A stretch of DNA of 64,000 bases from Xylanibacter caecicola (GTDB taxonomy: Bacteria > Bacteroidota > Bacteroidia > Bacteroidales > Bacteroidaceae), in NCBI RefSeq assembly GCF_013166515.1, contig NZ_JABKKJ010000005.1, positions 62,001-126,000 of the forward strand, written 5' to 3'. A program made the position numbers and the translations under genes. The notes below the pieces were generated by a model. The model was not told where the DNA came from and did no database searches. It saw only the letters and a program-made list of their open reading frames with translations. Below are positions 36,590 through 46,224 of the stretch, in pieces (position 1 is the stretch's first letter; every line of letters begins with the position of its first letter).

Positions 36590-38131
36590 ATGGCACAAGA
36601 AGACGTTTTCAAGAAGATTGTTTCACATTGTAAAGAATATGGTTTTGTTTTCCCGAGCAGCGACATCTACGACGGTTTGGGTGCCGTATACGACTACGGG
36701 CAGAACGGAGTGGAACTGAAAAACAACATCAAAGAGTATTGGTGGAAGAGCATGGTGCTGCTCCACGAGAACATCGTGGGCATAGACTCGGCAATATTCA
36801 TGCACCCTACGATATGGAAGGCGAGCGGACACGTGGATGCCTTCAACGATCCTCTCATAGACAACCGCGACTCGAAGAAGCGCTACCGCGCCGACGTGCT
36901 CATCGAAGACCAGATAGCGAAATACGAGGAAAAGATAAACAAAGAGGTGGCTAAGGCTGCCAAGAAGTTCGGCGACAGCTTCGACGAGGCGAAGTTCCGC
37001 GAGACCAACCCGCGCGTGATTGCCAACCAACAGAAGCGCGACGCGCTGCACGAGCGCTATGCCGTGGCGATGAACGCCATGAATCTGGAAGAACTCAAGC
37101 AGATTATCATCGACGAAGAGATTGTCTGCCCCATAAGCGGAACAAAGAACTGGACCGACGTGAGGCAGTTCAACCTTATGTTCTCTACCGAAATGGGCTC
37201 TACGGCAGAGAGCGCAAGCAAGATTTACCTGCGCCCGGAGACGGCACAGGGCATCTTCGTGAACTATCTGAACGTGCAGAAGACGGGACGCATGAAGATA
37301 CCGTTCGGAATAGCGCAGATAGGAAAGGCGTTCCGCAACGAAATCGTCGCACGACAGTTCATCTTCCGCATGCGCGAGTTCGAGCAGATGGAAATGCAGT
37401 TCTTCGTCAAGCCGGGAACGGAACTCGACTGGTTCAAGAACTGGAAGGAGACGCGTATGAAATGGCATCAGGCGCTGGGCTTCGGCGCCGAGAACTATCG
37501 TTTCCACGACCACGAGAAGCTGGCGCACTATGCAAACGCGGCAACCGACATCGAGTTCCACATGCCGTTCGGCTTCAAAGAGGTGGAGGGCATACACAGC
37601 CGCACCAACTTCGACCTGTCGCAGCACGAGAAGTTCTCGGGAAGAAGCATCAAATACTTCGACCCGCAGAGCAACGAGAGCTACACTCCGTATGTCATCG
37701 AGACAAGTATCGGCGTGGACCGCATGTTCCTGTCGGTGATGTGCCACTCGTTCGAAGAGGAGAAACTGGAGAACGGCGAGACACGCACCGTGCTCAAGCT
37801 GCCGGCAGTGCTGGCTCCCGTGAAGCTCGCCGTAATGCCGCTGTTGAAGAAAGACGGACTGCCCGAAAAGGCACGCGAGATAATAGACGGACTGAAGTTC
37901 CACTTCAACTGTCAGTATGACGAGAAGGACTCCATCGGAAAGCGTTACCGCCGTCAGGATGCCATAGGCACGCCCTACTGTGTGACCGTAGACCACGACA
38001 CGCTGAAAGACAACACCGTGACACTGCGTTTCCGCGACACCATGAAACAGGAAAGAGTGAACATCGCCGACCTCAACGGCATCATAGAAGACAAGGTGAG
38101 CATCGCAAGCCTGCTTAAAAAACTGCAATAA
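36590..38131 (+). CDS. glyS: glycyl-tRNA synthetase (dimeric, eukaryote-like type)
   Basis: 513-residue class II synthetase. Motifs include the N-terminal VFPSSDIYDGLGAVYDYGQNG, motif 2 (IGKAFRNEIVARQFIFRMREFEQMEMQFF) and motif 3 (YVIETSIGVDRMFLSV), with a C-terminal anticodon-binding domain (LAPVKLAVMPLLKKDGLPEKA). It charges tRNA-Gly in the cytoplasm. The stop codon is immediately followed by the ATG of the FKBP lipoprotein gene, so the pair is surely co-transcribed. Confidence 0.96.
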   Translation: MAQEDVFKKIVSHCKEYGFVFPSSDIYDGLGAVYDYGQNGVELKNNIKEYWWKSMVLLHENIVGIDSAIFMHPTIWKASGHVDAFNDPLIDNRDSKKRYRADVLIEDQIAKYEEKINKEVAKAAKKFGDSFDEAKFRETNPRVIANQQKRDALHERYAVAMNAMNLEELKQIIIDEEIVCPISGTKNWTDVRQFNLMFSTEMGSTAESASKIYLRPETAQGIFVNYLNVQKTGRMKIPFGIAQIGKAFRNEIVARQFIFRMREFEQMEMQFFVKPGTELDWFKNWKETRMKWHQALGFGAENYRFHDHEKLAHYANAATDIEFHMPFGFKEVEGIHSRTNFDLSQHEKFSGRSIKYFDPQSNESYTPYVIETSIGVDRMFLSVMCHSFEEEKLENGETRTVLKLPAVLAPVKLAVMPLLKKDGLPEKAREIIDGLKFHFNCQYDEKDSIGKRYRRQDAIGTPYCVTVDHDTLKDNTVTLRFRDTMKQERVNIADLNGIIEDKVSIASLLKKLQ

Positions 38132-38767
38132 ATGAAGAAGAACATCTTATTCGTATTCTCCGCACTGCTGCTACTGGCAACAGCTGTAGTGTCATGCAGC
38201 GAGGATGACAACACCGTGGTGGAGTTTCCCAACTGGCAGGAGACAAATATCGCATACTTCAACGACGTGTATGCAAAGGCAAAGGCTAACGCCGACGGCA
38301 GCTGGAAAGTGTTCAAGACATGGTCTAAGGAGGATACCATCCCCGGAACACCCGCCGACTACATCGCCGTGAAGGTGCTCGAAGAAGGAACGGGAAGCGG
38401 ATGCCCGATGTACACCGACTCCGTGCGCGTGCACTACCGCGGACGTCTCGTACCGTCGACGTCGTATGAAGAGGGATATGTGTTCGAACAGACATATTCG
38501 GGAGAGTTCAATCCTAAAACATGCACACCTGTAAACCAATACGTGGCATCAATGATTGACGGTTATGTAACGGCACTACAGCAAATGCACATCGGCGACA
38601 GATGGCTCGTGTACGTACCTTATCAGCTTGCCTATGGAGAATCCGAGCATATGGGTATTCCCGCATACAGCACGCTGATATTCGACATTTCGCTCGTTGC
38701 GTATTATCGCCCCGGCGCGAAACCGAATAAGGTACGGGCAAAGAAAGGAATGTGGATAGAAGAATAA
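38132..38767 (+). CDS. FKBP-type peptidyl-prolyl isomerase lipoprotein
   Basis: 211 residues with a lipoprotein signal (TAVVSC, Cys about residue 22). The FKBP fold is in the second half: DSVRVHYRGRLVPSTSYEEGYVFEQTY, MIDGYVTALQQMHIGDRWLVYVPYQLAYGES, GIPAYSTLIFDISLVAY. These match FKBP's YTG-like, WE-like and GxIPP-like positions, but several catalytic aromatics are changed. It probably helps fold exported proteins. It starts directly after the glyS stop. Confidence 0.88.
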   Translation: MKKNILFVFSALLLLATAVVSCSEDDNTVVEFPNWQETNIAYFNDVYAKAKANADGSWKVFKTWSKEDTIPGTPADYIAVKVLEEGTGSGCPMYTDSVRVHYRGRLVPSTSYEEGYVFEQTYSGEFNPKTCTPVNQYVASMIDGYVTALQQMHIGDRWLVYVPYQLAYGESEHMGIPAYSTLIFDISLVAYYRPGAKPNKVRAKKGMWIEE

Positions 38768-38789
38768 AGATTGCATAAAACGTATCCGG

Positions 38790-38826
38790 CGGTCATGGTA
38801 TAAACTATATCATGACCGTCTTTTAT
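38790..38826 (+). terminator. terminator of glyS-FKBP
   Basis: CGGTCATGGTATA and TATATCATGACCG form a hairpin (38790-38818), followed by TCTTTTATTTAT. Confidence 0.75.
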
Positions 38827-38925
38827 TTATATATGTATGCCGTAAACAGACTATATCACACGTCTTGATTGTTGATATACATCAAATAAGCACCATAAAC
38901 ACGCAAGATTTTCACTCGAAAGCAT

Positions 38926-38954
38926 TGCTGTGTGCGTACACAACAGTATCTTTG
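38926..38954 (+). promoter_or_regulatory. promoter of the putative structured RNA
   Basis: TTG (38926-38928) and TATCTTTG (38947-38954) are 18 bp apart, with no protein gene directly downstream. Confidence 0.55.
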
Positions 38955-38959
38955 CATCA

Positions 38960-39265
38960 TCAAAAGTAAAAGATATAGGTATTAAGAGTTCAAGGTTTAG
39001 CTTTAAGGTAGACACAAAAGATTGACAATAAGGGATAACAACATGCCGTGAGGCATCGCGAATATTTATACATAAGGTTAAGTTTCAGGTAAAGAGATTA
39101 TTTAGGACAACAGTTGAAAACCTGTTTGCTGAACATTCAGCAACAGGCTTGCGGAGGGCGGGAGACGGACAACGCGAACGCGCCGCAATGTTTCTCGGAA
39201 TTATTTTAGAGTAGAATTGATAAAAGACAGACGGATTTCCGGAATGGGGATAACCGTCTGTTTTT
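38960..39265 (+). ncRNA. putative structured non-coding RNA, about 300 nt
   Basis: This stretch lies between a good promoter and a good terminator and has no credible ORF. It contains several strong local hairpins: ATGCCGTGAGGCAT, CCTGTTTGCTGAA/TTCAGCAACAGG, and TTGCGG...CCGCAA enclosing a GC-rich segment. The terminator pairs ACAGACGG (39227-39234) with CCGTCTGT (39254-39261), followed by a T run. I could not match it to RNase P, tmRNA, SRP or a closed 6S-like rod. It may belong to a Bacteroidales-specific RNA family. Confidence 0.5.
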
Positions 39266-39312
39266 GTGTCGGTACATTTGGCTATTAATCATAAAAGCAT
39301 TAATTTCGCATC

Positions 39313-40740
39313 ATGTTTTCAAGCAAGAAAGACAACGCACTGCTTGCGATGATACGCACGGGGCAGACTATGACAGGCAGACAGAAGCTCAGTCTGATTG
39401 TACAACTCAGTATCCCGTCCATTCTCGCACAGCTTTCGTCCACGCTGATGTTCTACATAGACGCCTCAATGGTAGGTTCGCTGGGAGCACAGGCATCGGC
39501 GGCAATAGGACTTGTAGAGTCTACCACGTGGCTCTTCGGCGGACTCACGTCGGCGGCAGCCATGGGCTTCTCCGTACAGGCGGCACACTTCATCGGGGCA
39601 AACGACTTCGTCAAGGCGCGCCAGGTGTTCCGCCAGGGACTCATGGCAACGGCGGTGTTCACCGCCATACTCACCTCCATTTGTCTCCTGATAGCCCGTC
39701 CGCTGCCTATATGGCTGGGCGGAGGCGAAGACATCGTGGGCGAGGCATCGCTCTATTTTGCCGTGTACGCAGTGTCGTTGCCCGTATATCAGATAGGCAT
39801 GCTTGCCTCGAGCATGCTCAAATGCTCGGGAAACATGCGGGTGCCGAGCATCATGAGCATTATGATGTGTGTGCTCGACGTGGCTTTCAACTTCTTCCTG
39901 ATATTCCCGTCGCGCACCGTCGCCATCGGCGGAACAGAGATATACATGCCCGGAGCGGGACTTGGCGTGGCGGGAGCTGCCCTCGGCACGGTATCGGCAT
40001 ATCTCATAACCGGAATAATACTGATATGGTTTGCGGTGTACAAGTCGCCCGAATTGTCGCTGAGACGCGAGAAGTGGGTGTTCGCACCAATGTGGGGCTA
40101 CCTGCGCAATGCGGCGAAGATAAGTCTGCCGATGGCTGCGCAATACGTCATGATGAACGGTGCACAAATCGTTAGCACCATGATTGTGGCTCCGCTCGGC
40201 AACTTCGCCATAGCCGCCCACACCTTTGCCATAACGGCGGAAAGCCTGTGCTACATGCCGGGATACGGCATAGGCGAGGCAGCCACGACACTTGTGGGGC
40301 AGAGTATCGGAGCCGGACAGCGCGGACTGACGCAGAGCTTTGCACGCATGACGATATTCATGGGCATGGCGGTAATGGCGGTGATGGGACTTGTAATGTA
40401 TATTTTCGCCCCTGAAATGATAGGCGTTATGACACCTGTAGAGGAAATACGCACGCTGGGAGTAGACGCGCTGCGCATCGAGGCGTTCGCCGAACCGATG
40501 TTTGCAGCTGCCATTGTGGGCTACAGCATTTGCCTTGGAGCGGGCGACACGCTCATACCGGCAGGCATGAATCTTGCCAGCATGTGGATGATACGCCTGA
40601 CACTGGCTGCCGTTCTGGCACCTTCATACGGTCTGCAAGGTGTCTGGATGGCTATGGCAATAGAACTGTCGTTCCGTGGGGCGATATTCCTTTTCCGCAT
40701 ATTCAGCGGAAAATGGATAAAGAAAGTCCATGTAAAATAG
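39313..40740 (+). CDS. MATE family efflux transporter
   Basis: 475-residue membrane protein with about 12 helices in two bundles. The N-terminal QLSIPSILAQLSSTLMFYIDASMVG and GLVESTTWLFGGLTSAAAMGFSVQAAHFIGA, and the mid-protein PMAAQYVMMNGAQIVSTM...GYGIGEAATTLVGQSIGAGQ, are typical of the NorM/DinF-type family. It exports cationic drugs or metabolites using Na+ or H+. The start is uncertain: a TTG-N20-TAATTTCG promoter ends only a few bases before this ATG, so an internal ATG (39352 or 39370) could be used instead. Confidence 0.92.
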   Translation: MFSSKKDNALLAMIRTGQTMTGRQKLSLIVQLSIPSILAQLSSTLMFYIDASMVGSLGAQASAAIGLVESTTWLFGGLTSAAAMGFSVQAAHFIGANDFVKARQVFRQGLMATAVFTAILTSICLLIARPLPIWLGGGEDIVGEASLYFAVYAVSLPVYQIGMLASSMLKCSGNMRVPSIMSIMMCVLDVAFNFFLIFPSRTVAIGGTEIYMPGAGLGVAGAALGTVSAYLITGIILIWFAVYKSPELSLRREKWVFAPMWGYLRNAAKISLPMAAQYVMMNGAQIVSTMIVAPLGNFAIAAHTFAITAESLCYMPGYGIGEAATTLVGQSIGAGQRGLTQSFARMTIFMGMAVMAVMGLVMYIFAPEMIGVMTPVEEIRTLGVDALRIEAFAEPMFAAAIVGYSICLGAGDTLIPAGMNLASMWMIRLTLAAVLAPSYGLQGVWMAMAIELSFRGAIFLFRIFSGKWIKKVHVK

Positions 40741-40794
40741 CATCTGGTAATATCCTGCGTTCGTTAAAAAGCAAGGAGCCACAAACAAAACAGC

Positions 40795-41601
40795 ATGAGC
40801 ATAATCAGAATAACATCACTGTCACATCCGGGAACGGAGATATTCAGTATGTTGACGGAGGCACAGCTCCGCAACCGTATAGAGCCGGAGAAAGGCATAT
40901 TCATAGCAGAAAGTCCCAAAGTGATAAACGTTGCGCTTGATGCCGGATACGAGCCTGTGGCACTTTTGTGCGAGGAAAGGCACATAACGGGTGATGCTGC
41001 GGACATTATAAAGCGTTGTGGCGACATCCCGGTATACACCGGCGGAAGAGAGATTTTAAGTTCACTGACAGGATATACGTTGACACGTGGCGTGTTATGT
41101 GCCATGAAACGCCCATGTCCGCGCGCTGTTGAAGATGTCTGCAAGAATGCCCGTCGCATCGTAGTGATAGACGGTGTGGTAGACACAACTAACATTGGAG
41201 CAATATTCCGTTCGGCAGCTGCTCTTGGCATTGACGCCGTTCTGCTCACTCCGACATCGTGTGACCCGCTGAACCGCCGTGCCATACGCGTATCCATGGG
41301 TTCCGTGTTCCTTGTGCCGTGGACGTGGCTTGAAGCACCGATAGCCTCTCTTGGAAATCTTGGCTTCCGCACTGTGGCAATGGCACTGACCGAAAACTCC
41401 ATACCAATAGACAGTCCTTTATTGTACGAAGAGCCGCGTCTCGCAATCATAATGGGCACGGAAGGCGACGGACTTCCGCACCACACAATTTCCCAAGCCG
41501 ACTATATAGCCCGCATACCGATGTCTCACAACGTAGACTCTCTTAACGTAGCAGCCGCTGCCGCTGTCGCTTTTTGGCAGCTGCGCATAAAACAAGAGTA
41601 A
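40795..41601 (+). CDS. TrmH/SpoU-family RNA 2'-O-methyltransferase
   Basis: 268 residues. An N-terminal substrate-binding domain (KGIFIAESPKVINVALDAGYEPVALL) precedes the knotted SPOUT fold: VVIDGVVDTTNIGAIFRSAAALGIDAVLLTPTSCDPLNRRAIRVSMGSVF, then AIIMGTEGDGL and RIPMSHNVDSLNVAAAAAVAFW. It methylates a ribose in rRNA or tRNA using SAM; the target cannot be told from sequence. It converges on the ECF sigma gene. Confidence 0.9.
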   Translation: MSIIRITSLSHPGTEIFSMLTEAQLRNRIEPEKGIFIAESPKVINVALDAGYEPVALLCEERHITGDAADIIKRCGDIPVYTGGREILSSLTGYTLTRGVLCAMKRPCPRAVEDVCKNARRIVVIDGVVDTTNIGAIFRSAAALGIDAVLLTPTSCDPLNRRAIRVSMGSVFLVPWTWLEAPIASLGNLGFRTVAMALTENSIPIDSPLLYEEPRLAIIMGTEGDGLPHHTISQADYIARIPMSHNVDSLNVAAAAAVAFWQLRIKQE

Positions 41602-41695
41602 TCTTATAAAAACATCAGCGGCTGTCGCTTGTTAAAATACAGATACCCACTTCATCACACCCCCGGAAGCATCCGGACACGGATCGGAGAGATAC

Positions 41696-42244
41696 TCATC
41701 GCCGGTCTTCACCGGACAGTTCATAATAAATGTCGCATAACTGTTCACGCAAATATAATACCGCATAGTGTTTCCTTGACAGAAGAGTGTTTACAGACAG
41801 ACCTGTCCGCGCCGACAGTTCCTTGAAAGACACTCCTTTTATTTCTGTCTCAATAAAGACCCACCGTTGTTTTTCAGGCAGTCGCCCCAACGAAGCGTTC
41901 AAACGCGACCATATAAGATTGCGGATAAAATCTTTTTCCTGATCATTCTCATCGCCTGCAAGACATTCTGTCATATCAGCCACATCCTTCTCAAGCATCT
42001 GTTCCAGCCGCATTTCGCGGTGTTTCCTGTAGTGGTCAGCTATCCGGTTGCGTGCGGTACGGTACAACCATGCGGAGACATGCGATATATCATTACTCCC
42101 ACTGCTGACTATCATCTTCAAGAAAACATCCTGCAAAATATCCTGTGCATCATCTGCTGTTTCCACACGGTTCCGTATAAAATTCAGCAACCGTATACGG
42201 TAGGTGGTGAATATCCAAGAAAGGTTATTTTTTGCTTTCGACAT
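41696..42244 (-). CDS. RNA polymerase ECF-type sigma factor
   Basis: 182 residues. Region 2 is NLSWIFTTYRIRLLNFIRNRVETADDAQDILQDVFLKM...SAWLYRTARNRIADHYRK. Region 4 is LPEKQRWVFIETEIKGVSFKELSARTGLSVNTLLSRKHYAVLYLRE. No FecR-type anti-sigma gene follows. The 5' end overlaps by 20 bp the small membrane protein gene upstream, implying translational coupling and a possible signalling or anti-sigma partner. Confidence 0.92.
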   Translation of the reverse strand: MSKAKNNLSWIFTTYRIRLLNFIRNRVETADDAQDILQDVFLKMIVSSGSNDISHVSAWLYRTARNRIADHYRKHREMRLEQMLEKDVADMTECLAGDENDQEKDFIRNLIWSRLNASLGRLPEKQRWVFIETEIKGVSFKELSARTGLSVNTLLSRKHYAVLYLREQLCDIYYELSGEDRR

Positions 42245-42611
42245 TATCGTTTGTCTCTAATATGACATCTACCTCACAATCTTTCCAAAATTTCTTGCTT
42301 TTTCTTGTCACCTTATTCCAAGGTTTTTCCATACTGCCATCATTCTCAAACCCGTCTTCACAGCCTGCCTCCGACTTATCATCTGTTCCAAACGACACCC
42401 CTATATGCCCGGTAATCAGACGAAACAGCACACACAGCCCGGCACATTGCCAGAAATCAATCTCCTCCCATCCTGTAAGTTCGGGAACAATCGCATTCCA
42501 CAACAGCATTACAAGCCATATCAACATGGCGATAACGGCTGTTCCACAAATAACAGTCACAATACTTCTTACGATAATCTTTTTCATTGCTTTTATCTTA
42601 TTAATATTCAT
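42225..42611 (-). CDS. small two-helix membrane protein coupled to the ECF sigma factor
   Basis: 128 residues from the ATG at 42611, chosen because GGAG lies about 10 bp upstream; an ATG at 42587 (MKKIIVRSI) is the alternative. The much longer in-frame ORF to 42809 has no support. Two hydrophobic segments surround MLLWNAIVPELTGWEEIDFWQCAGLCVLFRLI, a pattern I recognise in small Bacteroidetes proteins next to ECF sigma genes. The soluble tail is charged (CEDGFENDGSMEKPWNKVTRKSKKFWKD). It could control the sigma factor from the membrane; that is inference. Confidence 0.72.
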   Translation of the reverse strand: MNINKIKAMKKIIVRSIVTVICGTAVIAMLIWLVMLLWNAIVPELTGWEEIDFWQCAGLCVLFRLITGHIGVSFGTDDKSEAGCEDGFENDGSMEKPWNKVTRKSKKFWKDCEVDVILETNDNVESKK

Positions 42612-42967
42612 AAATTCAATATCTCCGACATGACATATGTTTAATGATGTATATCTCATATATGCTATATCAAATCTGTCGGTCGATTGTCCGGTTTTAT
42701 GAGAAATTGTATTTAACAACCTCCATTCACTTATGCAGACGTATAATCTTGGAATATATTTTATAAAAGTCCCATTATTCGCATACTTTTTCACTTTTTC
42801 TGTTGCCACATCTATTTACAAGTTACTCTCTATCAATAAACACTATATAAAAGTACGATTTTATCTATAGATAATGGGATGTGAATGCATAATAATCGCA
42901 AACATGTCGCAAACAAGAGATAAAAAGCCCATAGAAAACACATAGCAACCATGAGCCCCATAAACGC
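42612..42967. other. spacer between the membrane protein gene and the dnaK terminator
   Basis: AT-rich, about 355 bp. No convincing gene or strong promoter. In-frame codons run upstream from 42611 to 42809, but they lack a ribosome site and a plausible protein character. Confidence 0.5.
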
Positions 42968-43001
42968 AAAAAGCGTGCAGCTCATTGAGCTGCACGCTTT
43001 T
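42968..43001 (-). terminator. terminator of dnaK
   Basis: A perfect GC-rich hairpin, AGCGTGCAGCTCA / TGAGCTGCACGCT, is flanked by A and T runs 35 bp after the dnaK stop. Confidence 0.88.
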
Positions 43002-43034
43002 GCTTATTGTTTATTATTCGTTTCCTTATCGGAA

Positions 43035-44969
43035 TCATTTGACCTCCTCAAAGTCAGCATCCTGAATATCCTCGCCTTGCTTGTTAGCATCCTGTGCCTG
43101 CTGACCTCCGGCATTTGCACCGTTGAAGCCTGCGCCTGCACCTGCACCCGGCTGTGCACCCTGTGCGCCTTGGTACATTTGTGCGCTGGCAGCCTGCATA
43201 ACGTTGTTGAGGTTAGCTGTGGCTGCGTCTATTGCAGCGATGTCACCACTCTTGTGAGCGTCCTTGAGCTGCTGGAGGGCAGACTCGATGGGAGCTTTCT
43301 GATCTGCCGGAACCTTGTCGCCGTTGTCCTTCAAGAAGTTCTCCGTGGTGAAGATAAGCGAGTCCGCCTGATTCATCTTGTCTATACGCTCACGCTCTTT
43401 CTTGTCGTTCTCGGCGTTCTGCTCGGCCTCTGCCTTCATACGGTCTATCTCTTCCTGGCTCAGACCGGATGATGCCTCGATGCGGATTGCCTGCTCCTTA
43501 CCTGTAGCCTTGTCCTTGGCAGATACCTTCAGGATACCGTTGGCATCGATATCGAACGTAACCTCAATCTGAGGAACTCCGCGACGTGCCGGTGCTATGC
43601 CCGTAAGGTTGAACTGACCGATGCTTTTGTTCTGTGCAGCCATGGGACGTTCGCCCTGTAATACGTGGATTGTAACCTCTGTCTGATTGTCGGCAGCGGT
43701 GGAGAACACTTCGCTCTTCTTGCACGGAATGGTGGTGTTGCTCTCGATGAGCTTGGTCATTACGCCGCCCATAGTTTCGATACCGAGTGTAAGAGGTGTC
43801 ACGTCGAGTAGCACGATGTCGCCTACGCCGCCTTCCTTGTTGAGGATTGCGCCCTGTATGGATGCGCCGACAGCAACAACTTCGTCGGGGTTGACACCCT
43901 TAGAAGGCTCCTTGCCGAAGTAGTCCTTAACCAATGCCTGTACGGCAGGTATACGGCTTGAACCTCCCACGAGGATTACCTCGTCTATATCGGCTGTGGA
44001 GAGTTTAGCATCACGCATAGCATTCTGGCAAGGAACGAGACATGCCTGAATGAGGTTGTGTGCAAGCTGCTCGAACTTGGCACGTGTAAGAGTTTTTACA
44101 AGGTGCTTGGGCACACCGCCTACAGGCATGATATATGGCAGGTTAATCTCTGTCGAAGCAGAGCTTGAAAGTTCTATTTTCGCCTTTTCGGAAGCTTCCT
44201 TGAGTCGCTGCATTGCCATCGGGTCTTGTGACAGGTCTGCACCCTCATCGTTCTTGAACTCCTGTATGAGCCAGTCTATTATAACCTGGTCGAAGTCATC
44301 GCCGCCCAGGTGAGTGTCACCATTTGTAGAAAGCACCTCGAACACTCCGCCGCCGAACTCGAGGATAGAGATATCGAATGTACCGCCACCGAGGTCGAAC
44401 ACGGCAATCTTCATGTCCTTGTTAGCCTTGTCCACACCGTATGCAAGAGCAGCTGCTGTAGGCTCGTTCACAATACGGCGCACATTGAGACCTGCTATCT
44501 GCCCGGCTTCTTTCGTTGCCTGACGCTGAGAGTCGCTGAAGTATGCCGGTACGGTTATCACCGCATCCGTAACTTCCTGTCCGAGATAATCCTCGGCTGT
44601 CTTCTTCATCTTCTGGAGAACCATTGCCGATATTTCCTGCGGAGTGTACAAGCGGTCATCAATCTTCACACGCGGGGTGTTGTTGTCGCCTCTTACCACT
44701 TCAAACGGCACACGTGCAATCTCTTTCTGTGTCTGGTCGAAAGTCTCGCCCATGAAGCGCTTTATCGAGTAAACGGTCTTACGTGGGTTGGTGATAGCCT
44801 GGCGCTTTGCCGGATCGCCCACCTTACGCTCACCGTCGTCAACAAATCCCACAACAGAAGGAGTGGTGCGCTTGCCCTCACTGTTTGTTATCACTACCGG
44901 TTCGTTGCCTTCGAATACAGCAACGCACGAGTTTGTAGTTCCTAAGTCGATTCCAATAATCTTTCCCAT
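43035..44969 (-). CDS. dnaK: molecular chaperone DnaK (Hsp70)
   Basis: 644 residues. The N-terminal ATPase starts [20 protein letters not shown] and contains [36 protein letters not shown] and [14 protein letters not shown]. The linker DVTPLTLG is followed by the substrate domain ([25 protein letters not shown]) and a helical lid. The tail is a Gly/Ala/Gln-rich segment ending [12 protein letters not shown]. It is the ATP-driven folding chaperone. No grpE or dnaJ adjoins it, and I see no CIRCE operator in its leader. Confidence 0.97.
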   Translation of the reverse strand: MGKIIGIDLGTTNSCVAVFEGNEPVVITNSEGKRTTPSVVGFVDDGERKVGDPAKRQAITNPRKTVYSIKRFMGETFDQTQKEIARVPFEVVRGDNNTPRVKIDDRLYTPQEISAMVLQKMKKTAEDYLGQEVTDAVITVPAYFSDSQRQATKEAGQIAGLNVRRIVNEPTAAALAYGVDKANKDMKIAVFDLGGGTFDISILEFGGGVFEVLSTNGDTHLGGDDFDQVIIDWLIQEFKNDEGADLSQDPMAMQRLKEASEKAKIELSSSASTEINLPYIMPVGGVPKHLVKTLTRAKFEQLAHNLIQACLVPCQNAMRDAKLSTADIDEVILVGGSSRIPAVQALVKDYFGKEPSKGVNPDEVVAVGASIQGAILNKEGGVGDIVLLDVTPLTLGIETMGGVMTKLIESNTTIPCKKSEVFSTAADNQTEVTIHVLQGERPMAAQNKSIGQFNLTGIAPARRGVPQIEVTFDIDANGILKVSAKDKATGKEQAIRIEASSGLSQEEIDRMKAEAEQNAENDKKERERIDKMNQADSLIFTTENFLKDNGDKVPADQKAPIESALQQLKDAHKSGDIAAIDAATANLNNVMQAASAQMYQGAQGAQPGAGAGAGFNGANAGGQQAQDANKQGEDIQDADFEEVK

Positions 44970-45170
44970 AATCTTTATTTTTTATTTATTACTATTCTGT
45001 TTTATCTACGGACTTGTGTCCACAGAGTATATAACAAAGGATGTGCCAACGCCGGAAGCCGTGCCACAAGCATGACATTTTGACATGACACGTGCCATTT
45101 TATCTCATTGAAATCCGCTTCTTGCATACTCTTCAAAGCCCCTTTTTATCATAATCTGCAACAAGCTGAA

Positions 45171-45279
45171 AATCAAGATGATACCTTTTGGCTTCTAAAA
45201 GGTGGCATTTCGGGTCCTGATATGCCGCCTTTCGGAAGCCAAGAGGTGCCCTTTTGGAATGTAAAAGGGCACCTCTTGG
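45171..45279 (+). repeat. 22-bp-period repeat array, locus 3
   Basis: Units start at 45197, 45219, 45241 and 45263, exactly 22 bp apart. The array opens with the same AATCAAGATGATACCTTTT as the 14.5-kb copy. It occupies the 358-bp spacer (44970-45327) upstream of dnaK; nothing else is clear in that spacer. Confidence 0.85.
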
Positions 45280-45327
45280 AAAACTGTTCATATCAGTGGC
45301 GGCATCAATGTACCGCCGCCCGGTTCT

Positions 45328-45882
45328 TTATTGCCACATGGCATAGCACGTGCCGCAGTTCACCGCCATGCGCAGGGTGTATACTCCGGCACCGTCGCGG
45401 CTGACATCCATCGAACGTCCGTCCGGAAGATACGCATGTATGGTTCCGTCTTCGTTAAATTTGAAAAGTTCCCTGCTGACGCCGTTTCCTTCGACCGACC
45501 ACGTATCTGTCTTCTTATCATACCTGAAGTAGCTAATCTTACCATCGGGAGACGTTATCTCATATCCGTCTTCCAGCGTCTTGACGGCATACATCAGTCC
45601 GTCCGACCCTTCCACCTGACGTGTCTTTCCGATATCAGCCCTCACCGGATTCTTGCCGCTCCAAAATTCTATTGTATTAAGCACCAACACATCTGCCACA
45701 CCGCAAACGGCATAGGCAGGAGAAATAAGAATAAAAATCAGTTCGTTAAGAAACTTGTTTCCGGTAGCCTGTTTGTTCCATGTCGCCAGTTTGTTGAACA
45801 GTCTGAACGAACCTACACACGATACCAGCATAGAGCCTGACAGCAACAGACAGGCAACAGATGTAAAGCTTTTCTTTTTCAT
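45328..45882 (-). CDS. DUF3332-like lipoprotein
   Basis: 184 residues with a lipoprotein signal (SMLVSC, Cys about residue 22). SCVGSFRLFNKLATWNKQ and LISPAYAVCGVADVLVLNTIEFWSGKNP are typical of the Bacteroidetes/Gammaproteobacteria DUF3332 family. The C-terminal half is beta-rich (LFKFNEDGTIHAYLPDGRSMDVS). It is membrane-anchored; function unknown. It faces away from the large secreted-protein cassette that starts 367 bp away. Confidence 0.82.
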   Translation of the reverse strand: MKKKSFTSVACLLLSGSMLVSCVGSFRLFNKLATWNKQATGNKFLNELIFILISPAYAVCGVADVLVLNTIEFWSGKNPVRADIGKTRQVEGSDGLMYAVKTLEDGYEITSPDGKISYFRYDKKTDTWSVEGNGVSRELFKFNEDGTIHAYLPDGRSMDVSRDGAGVYTLRMAVNCGTCYAMWQ

Positions 45883-46070
45883 ATTTTCCCTTTTCTTTTA
45901 AAATTAATAGATGAGCATGTGGCGTAACCCTTCTCCGCCGAGTGCAAATATACAGTCTTTTGGATTTTATAAATGTCAGGGGAAAGTTAAATAAAGCAAT
46001 CTGCAAGTTAAACATCATTTATCCAAGTAAATGCTAAACATAATTTCACGGTTTAAGGAATAACGATAAT

Positions 46071-46105
46071 AACCCATAGCTTTATGCCTCATAAAGCTAT
46101 GGGTT
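46071..46105. repeat. perfect 16-bp-stem hairpin in a divergent spacer
   Basis: AACCCATAGCTTTATG and its exact inverse are separated by 3 bp. A third half-copy GTAAAGCTATG follows at about 46112-46122. It lies between the divergent DUF3332 and cassette A genes (45883-46249) with no T run directly after it, so a regulatory or termination role is open. No TAnnTTTG promoter is evident on the plus strand in this spacer. Confidence 0.75.
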
Positions 46106-46224
46106 ATGGGGCGTAAAGCTATGCTTTTTTAATTCTCTTTCTTATGGACATTTATTATTAAAAGCAAATAAACGTATGAACATATTAAACAGGCATTTAC
46201 ATAAAACATATTTATATCCCAAAA

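Noticed and set aside
36623..38128. 501-residue minus-strand ORF opposite glyS
   Set aside because: Shadow of a clear synthetase gene.
38960..39265. tmRNA, RNase P RNA or SRP RNA
   Set aside because: No tag peptide and tRNA-like ends, no RNase P core, no SRP GGAA tetraloop region.
42612..42809. N-terminal extension of the small membrane protein by 66 residues
   Set aside because: No ribosome site, poor protein character, and a better start with GGAG lies at 42611.
44970..45100. CIRCE (HrcA) operator upstream of dnaK
   Set aside because: No TTAGCACTC-N9-GAGTGCTAA pattern found.
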